NCBI GenBank assembly: GCA_016291375.1
Contig: JAEEXE010000008.1
Location: 1 to 64,000 of the forward strand
Direction of reading: 5' to 3'
DNA: 64,000 bases
Source of the DNA: Butyrivibrio sp.
GTDB lineage: Bacteria > Bacillota > Clostridia > Lachnospirales > Lachnospiraceae
Part shown: one piece after another, positions 61,448 to 64,000 of the stretch
Numbering within the stretch: position 1 is the stretch's first letter
Layout of the letters: each line of letters opens with the position of its first letter
The notes under the pieces: model-generated
Database searches by the model: none
Seen by the model: only the letters and a program-made list of their open reading frames with translations
What the model was told of the DNA's origin: nothing
Program-made: the position numbers and the translations under genes

Positions 61448-62500
61448 TTACTGGAAATCAGTTACTGCAACTGCATTACTTTCCTTAAAAAGCTCATAAT
61501 TGTTATAAGCTCTGCATACGATAACGGGATTTTTGCACGTCTTTGGTACAGCTACGTTAAATGACTGTGTCTGCTTGCTTCTATCCCACATCTGAAGATA
61601 ACTGTATGTCTTACCGCCATCATAGCTGTAAGAGAAATAAATAATAGGACTGTTGCTGTCATTAGCGGTCATCTCAACAAGGACATTACCGCTTGCCTTA
61701 TCGGTAGCAAGAACATTCACCTGACAGGTCTCGGGATCTGAAAGGTCAGCTCCGAGAACTACAGAAGGTTTTGCAACTGTAGCCTTTTTATAATTAGAAT
61801 AATCAACGCCCAGTGTAGCTGACTTAAGTCCAAAATACTTGGCAACTGATGTAGCATCGGTAACGCCAAGAGTATTAGTAAAGGATGCGTCTTTAACCTT
61901 AGGAACATCGTAGCCGTGATCGATATAAGCATGCTCAATTATTACGCATGGAATATCTCTTGCAACACTTGCTCTGATGATTCCGTAGTAATCCTTGCCG
62001 GAAGAACCAAGCTTTGTCTTAACGCCCTTCTGATAAAGTCCAAGTGCTCCAAGTGCCTCCGACTCAATATTTCCAAATTCTGCACCTGCTTTGTAGTATT
62101 TATCAAATCCTGAAGTCCAGATCTCCGATCCATAGAAAAGATGCTCTGAAGAAGCGTTAAAATGAATGCTGTAAACAAAATCAGCATTTACGCTCTTGGC
62201 AAAAGCCGCCCTATCTTCAAGAGAAATGTATCTGTCATCTGTTCTTGTAAGATAAACGGTTACATTATCATATTTTTCAAGTTCTGCTTTCATGGCATTA
62301 GCAACTTGTAATGTTAAAGCCTTCTCGGATAAGCCGTTGTACTGTGCCCCGAGATTCCTATCACCAAAGCCACCGTGCCCGGGGTCTATTACAATAACAG
62401 GATTCTTCTCAGCAGCTACGGCAGTAATATTTGTAACAGGGGTAGGCGCTGTAAAAGTCAAAAGAGCTACCAATGTAGCGATAAATAGTTTTTTTATCAT
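61448..62500 (-). CDS. Secreted N-acetylmuramoyl-L-alanine amidase
   Basis: A 350-residue amidase_3 zinc enzyme that cuts the bond between MurNAc and L-Ala. A signal peptide (about 1-30, ending near TAVAAEKNP) precedes the catalytic domain with DPGHGGFGDRNLG (first His), VNADFVYSIHFNAS (second His) and CVIIEHAYIDHGYDV (catalytic Glu). The last 130 residues form a beta-rich domain of unknown type that may bind the wall. GAGGAG precedes the ATG. Confidence 0.92.
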   Translation of the reverse strand: MIKKLFIATLVALLTFTAPTPVTNITAVAAEKNPVIVIDPGHGGFGDRNLGAQYNGLSEKALTLQVANAMKAELEKYDNVTVYLTRTDDRYISLEDRAAFAKSVNADFVYSIHFNASSEHLFYGSEIWTSGFDKYYKAGAEFGNIESEALGALGLYQKGVKTKLGSSGKDYYGIIRASVARDIPCVIIEHAYIDHGYDVPKVKDASFTNTLGVTDATSVAKYFGLKSATLGVDYSNYKKATVAKPSVVLGADLSDPETCQVNVLATDKASGNVLVEMTANDSNSPIIYFSYSYDGGKTYSYLQMWDRSKQTQSFNVAVPKTCKNPVIVCRAYNNYELFKESNAVAVTDFQ

Positions 62501-62521
62501 AATACTATGTCTCCTCTAAGC

Positions 62522-62552
62522 AAGAAAAAGCTGTCGCTACAGCGGCAGCTTT
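62522..62552 (-). terminator. Terminator after the coiled-coil gene
   Basis: A 12-bp stem with one G-T pair (62527-62538 with 62541-62552) and a very short loop is followed on the minus strand by TTTTTCTTG. It separates the coiled-coil gene from the amidase gene. Confidence 0.8.
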
Positions 62553-62566
62553 ATTGTCGGGTATTA

Positions 62567-63259
62567 TCAGATCATATCAAGATTTATAGCTTCCTGCTGC
62601 GTTAATCCGCCATCTGTTACGGGTGCCTGATCAGGAACCACTACAGGATTTACCTCCGGAGGTCTTAAATCCGCTCTGTTTGATTTGATCACTTCGCTAT
62701 ACTGAGCAAAGGCTGAAAGAACACTGTCTGTACTTGCAGTGATATCTTTAACCATATTAACGCTACTTTGCTTAATGCTCTCGATTATCTCATCATTACT
62801 CTTGGTTGTTGCGTCAATTGACTGAGTAATGATATCTTCAACTCCTGCAAGAAGCTGGTCTGTATACTGAACAGCAGCTGCTTTCATATTATTGGCTTCA
62901 AGAGTAGCATTATCAAGTATCTCTTTAGCCTGCATAGCAGCCTGTGAAACAACTTCATTGGCCTGAGCGTAAGCCTGCTGCATGATCTCATGTTCATTGA
63001 TAAGCTCATGAGTTTTGATAGTAGCCTGGTTTACGATATCTTCAGCTTTCTTTCTGGCATCATTAAGAATAGCCTCTTTATTGCTGATAATCTTCTGGTA
63101 TTTTTTGATCTCCTCGGGAGTCTTGGATCTAAGTTCCCTAAGAAGCTCATCGATCTCTTCTTTGTTGACAACAATCTTGGTCTGAGAAAGTGGTTGAGGC
63201 TTACAATTATCAATATAAGTCTCAATCTCATCAATCAACTGTTCAATTCTGCTGGTCAT
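62567..63259 (-). CDS. Coiled-coil protein, DivIVA/H-subunit-like
   Basis: A 230-residue soluble protein, almost wholly helical. About residues 50-130 form a long Ala/Glu/Lys-rich coiled coil (KKAEDIVNQATIKTHELINE, ANEVVSQAAMQAKEILDN), similar in style to V-type ATPase H subunits and to the C-terminal parts of DivIVA-like proteins. The C-terminal 40 residues are Pro/Val-rich and probably flexible. It is encoded right after coaD, where clostridia often have such a gene. A scaffold role is possible; function is unknown. Confidence 0.75.
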   Translation of the reverse strand: MTSRIEQLIDEIETYIDNCKPQPLSQTKIVVNKEEIDELLRELRSKTPEEIKKYQKIISNKEAILNDARKKAEDIVNQATIKTHELINEHEIMQQAYAQANEVVSQAAMQAKEILDNATLEANNMKAAAVQYTDQLLAGVEDIITQSIDATTKSNDEIIESIKQSSVNMVKDITASTDSVLSAFAQYSEVIKSNRADLRPPEVNPVVVPDQAPVTDGGLTQQEAINLDMI

Positions 63260-63277
63260 TGTAGGATCCCCCTAACT

Positions 63278-63763
63278 TTATCTATTTCCATATTTATCAA
63301 TGAGAGCTTTTTCAACATGAGCAGGAACACAGGGAGAAACATCTCCTCCGTAACTTGCGACTTCTCTTACTACCGAACTGCTAAGATAAGAATATTTGAG
63401 ATTGGTGGTCAAAAAGACTGTATCAACCTCGTTATGTGACAGTTCCTTGTTAGTCTGAGCAATCTGAAGTTCGTACTCAAAATCCGTGATAGCTCTAAGT
63501 CCTCTGATAACAATATGGATGTCTTCTTTTTTGCAATAATCTATAAGAAGGCCGCCAAAAGACTCAATAACGACATTATTAACGTCATTTAACGACTCCC
63601 TTAACATTCTAACACGTTCCTCAAGTGTAAACAATGGCGTTTTGGCAGAATTACACATTACTGCCACAATTACCTTATCAAACATCGTAGAAGCACGCTT
63701 TATAATATCCAAATGTCCGTAAGTTACAGGATCAAAACTTCCGGGATATACCGCTACCTTCAT
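63278..63763 (-). CDS. coaD: Phosphopantetheine adenylyltransferase
   Basis: A 161-residue enzyme for the penultimate step of CoA synthesis, 4'-phosphopantetheine plus ATP to dephospho-CoA. The TxGH-type motif is in YPGSFDPVTYGHLDII (about 5-20), followed by VIRGLRAITDFEYELQIAQTN and the second ATP motif SYLSSSVVREVASYGG. Its ATG overlaps the rsmD stop codon (ATGA), the conserved rsmD-coaD pair. Confidence 0.96.
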   Translation of the reverse strand: MKVAVYPGSFDPVTYGHLDIIKRASTMFDKVIVAVMCNSAKTPLFTLEERVRMLRESLNDVNNVVIESFGGLLIDYCKKEDIHIVIRGLRAITDFEYELQIAQTNKELSHNEVDTVFLTTNLKYSYLSSSVVREVASYGGDVSPCVPAHVEKALIDKYGNR

Positions 63764-64000
63764 GCATTGTCCTTTCTGTAAAGAAATACATGTTTATTGT
63801 TCTTGTATTCCTTCTCTCTTCTGACCTCGAAACCATAATCTTCCGCAAAAGAAAAATCCATATCCCTGGGGCCTTCTGCAATGATCATGGTATTCTCTGT
63901 CACATAAGGCATAGCTTCAAGCTGTGCCAAAGTTCTCTCATAGAGATCTCCATGATAAGGAGGATCCATAAAGATTATATCAGCTTCTTTTTCGTGGATA
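63760..64000 (-). CDS. rsmD: 16S rRNA guanine-966 N2-methyltransferase, C-terminal part
   Basis: The open frame continues beyond the right edge of the window; about the last 80 residues are present. ADIIFMDPPYHGDLYERTL contains the DPPY motif of N2-guanine methyltransferases, and coupling to coaD supports RsmD. The protein would methylate G966 of 16S rRNA. The methionine at 63969 is internal, not the start. Confidence 0.9.
   Translation of the reverse strand, partial: IHEKEADIIFMDPPYHGDLYERTLAQLEAMPYVTENTMIIAEGPRDMDFSFAEDYGFEVRREKEYKNNKHVFLYRKDNA

Overview
The window looks like chromosomal housekeeping DNA of a low-to-mid GC, Gram-positive anaerobe, most likely a Lachnospiraceae clostridium of the Butyrivibrio/Pseudobutyrivibrio kind (inference from gene content and order, not from a search). 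Supporting marks are SepF, RecU, LexA with CGAAC-type SOS boxes beside a YneA-like LysM protein, ribosomal protein L27 with a Prp-cleavable N-terminus, short HisG plus HisZ, oxygen-sensitive indolepyruvate:ferredoxin oxidoreductase, and many TTG starts with strong Shine-Dalgarno sites. A chemoreceptor gene and a sigma28-like promoter suggest a motile cell. I saw no rRNA, tRNA, CRISPR array, IS element or prophage. No gap without a gene exceeds 300 bases; the largest is about 260-270 bases before the MFS gene.

Layout. 1-4.4 kb (minus): iorA-iorB-paaK-ACT, arylpyruvate to arylacetyl-CoA metabolism. 4.5-6.6 kb (plus): acyl-CoA synthetase and dUTPase. 6.7-10.1 kb: gltX and a UvrD-like helicase, convergent with a DUF1292 gene. 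10.6-22.2 kb: a GH13 debranching-enzyme homologue that has lost its catalytic residues, then pepT-miaB-mutS-mutL-miaA and a COG4100 PLP enzyme. 22.3-30.8 kb: radC-mreB-mreC-mreD-PBP2-rodA-mgsA-like-dac, the rod-shape and wall-elongation block, without minCD. 30.8-37.1 kb: small P-loop protein, HlyD-like membrane protein, sepF, aroB, lspA, rluD and a cytidylate-kinase-like gene. 37.3-40.5 kb: MFS transporter, an orphan behind a sigma28-like promoter, and a solitary Xer-type recombinase.

40.5-45 kb: carboxypeptidase, chemoreceptor, and the divergent yneA-like/lexA pair with four SOS-box-like sites. 45.1-53.3 kb (minus): radical SAM TIGR03960-TIGR03936-RNase E/G, then rplU-prp-rpmA-obg-yhbY-nadD-yqeK-rsfS, a ribosome assembly and NAD module. 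53.3-58.4 kb (minus): histidine genes hisZ-hisG-hisD and hisB-hisIE, the latter with an extra degenerate HisA/HisF-like domain. 58.5-64 kb (minus): rsmD (partial)-coaD, a coiled-coil protein, an amidase, two pseudouridine synthases, a small membrane protein and recU.

The most interesting signals are the pseudoenzyme-like GH13 protein, the three-domain HisIE, a methylglyoxal-synthase homologue lacking the catalytic Asp, a PBP2 with an insertion of about 240 residues, the SOS control hub, an orphan gene with a sigma28-like promoter and terminator-like leader, and a TTAGCAC-N6-GTG motif shared by the hisZ leader and the acyl-CoA synthetase leader. I did not find an obvious new defence or mobile system.
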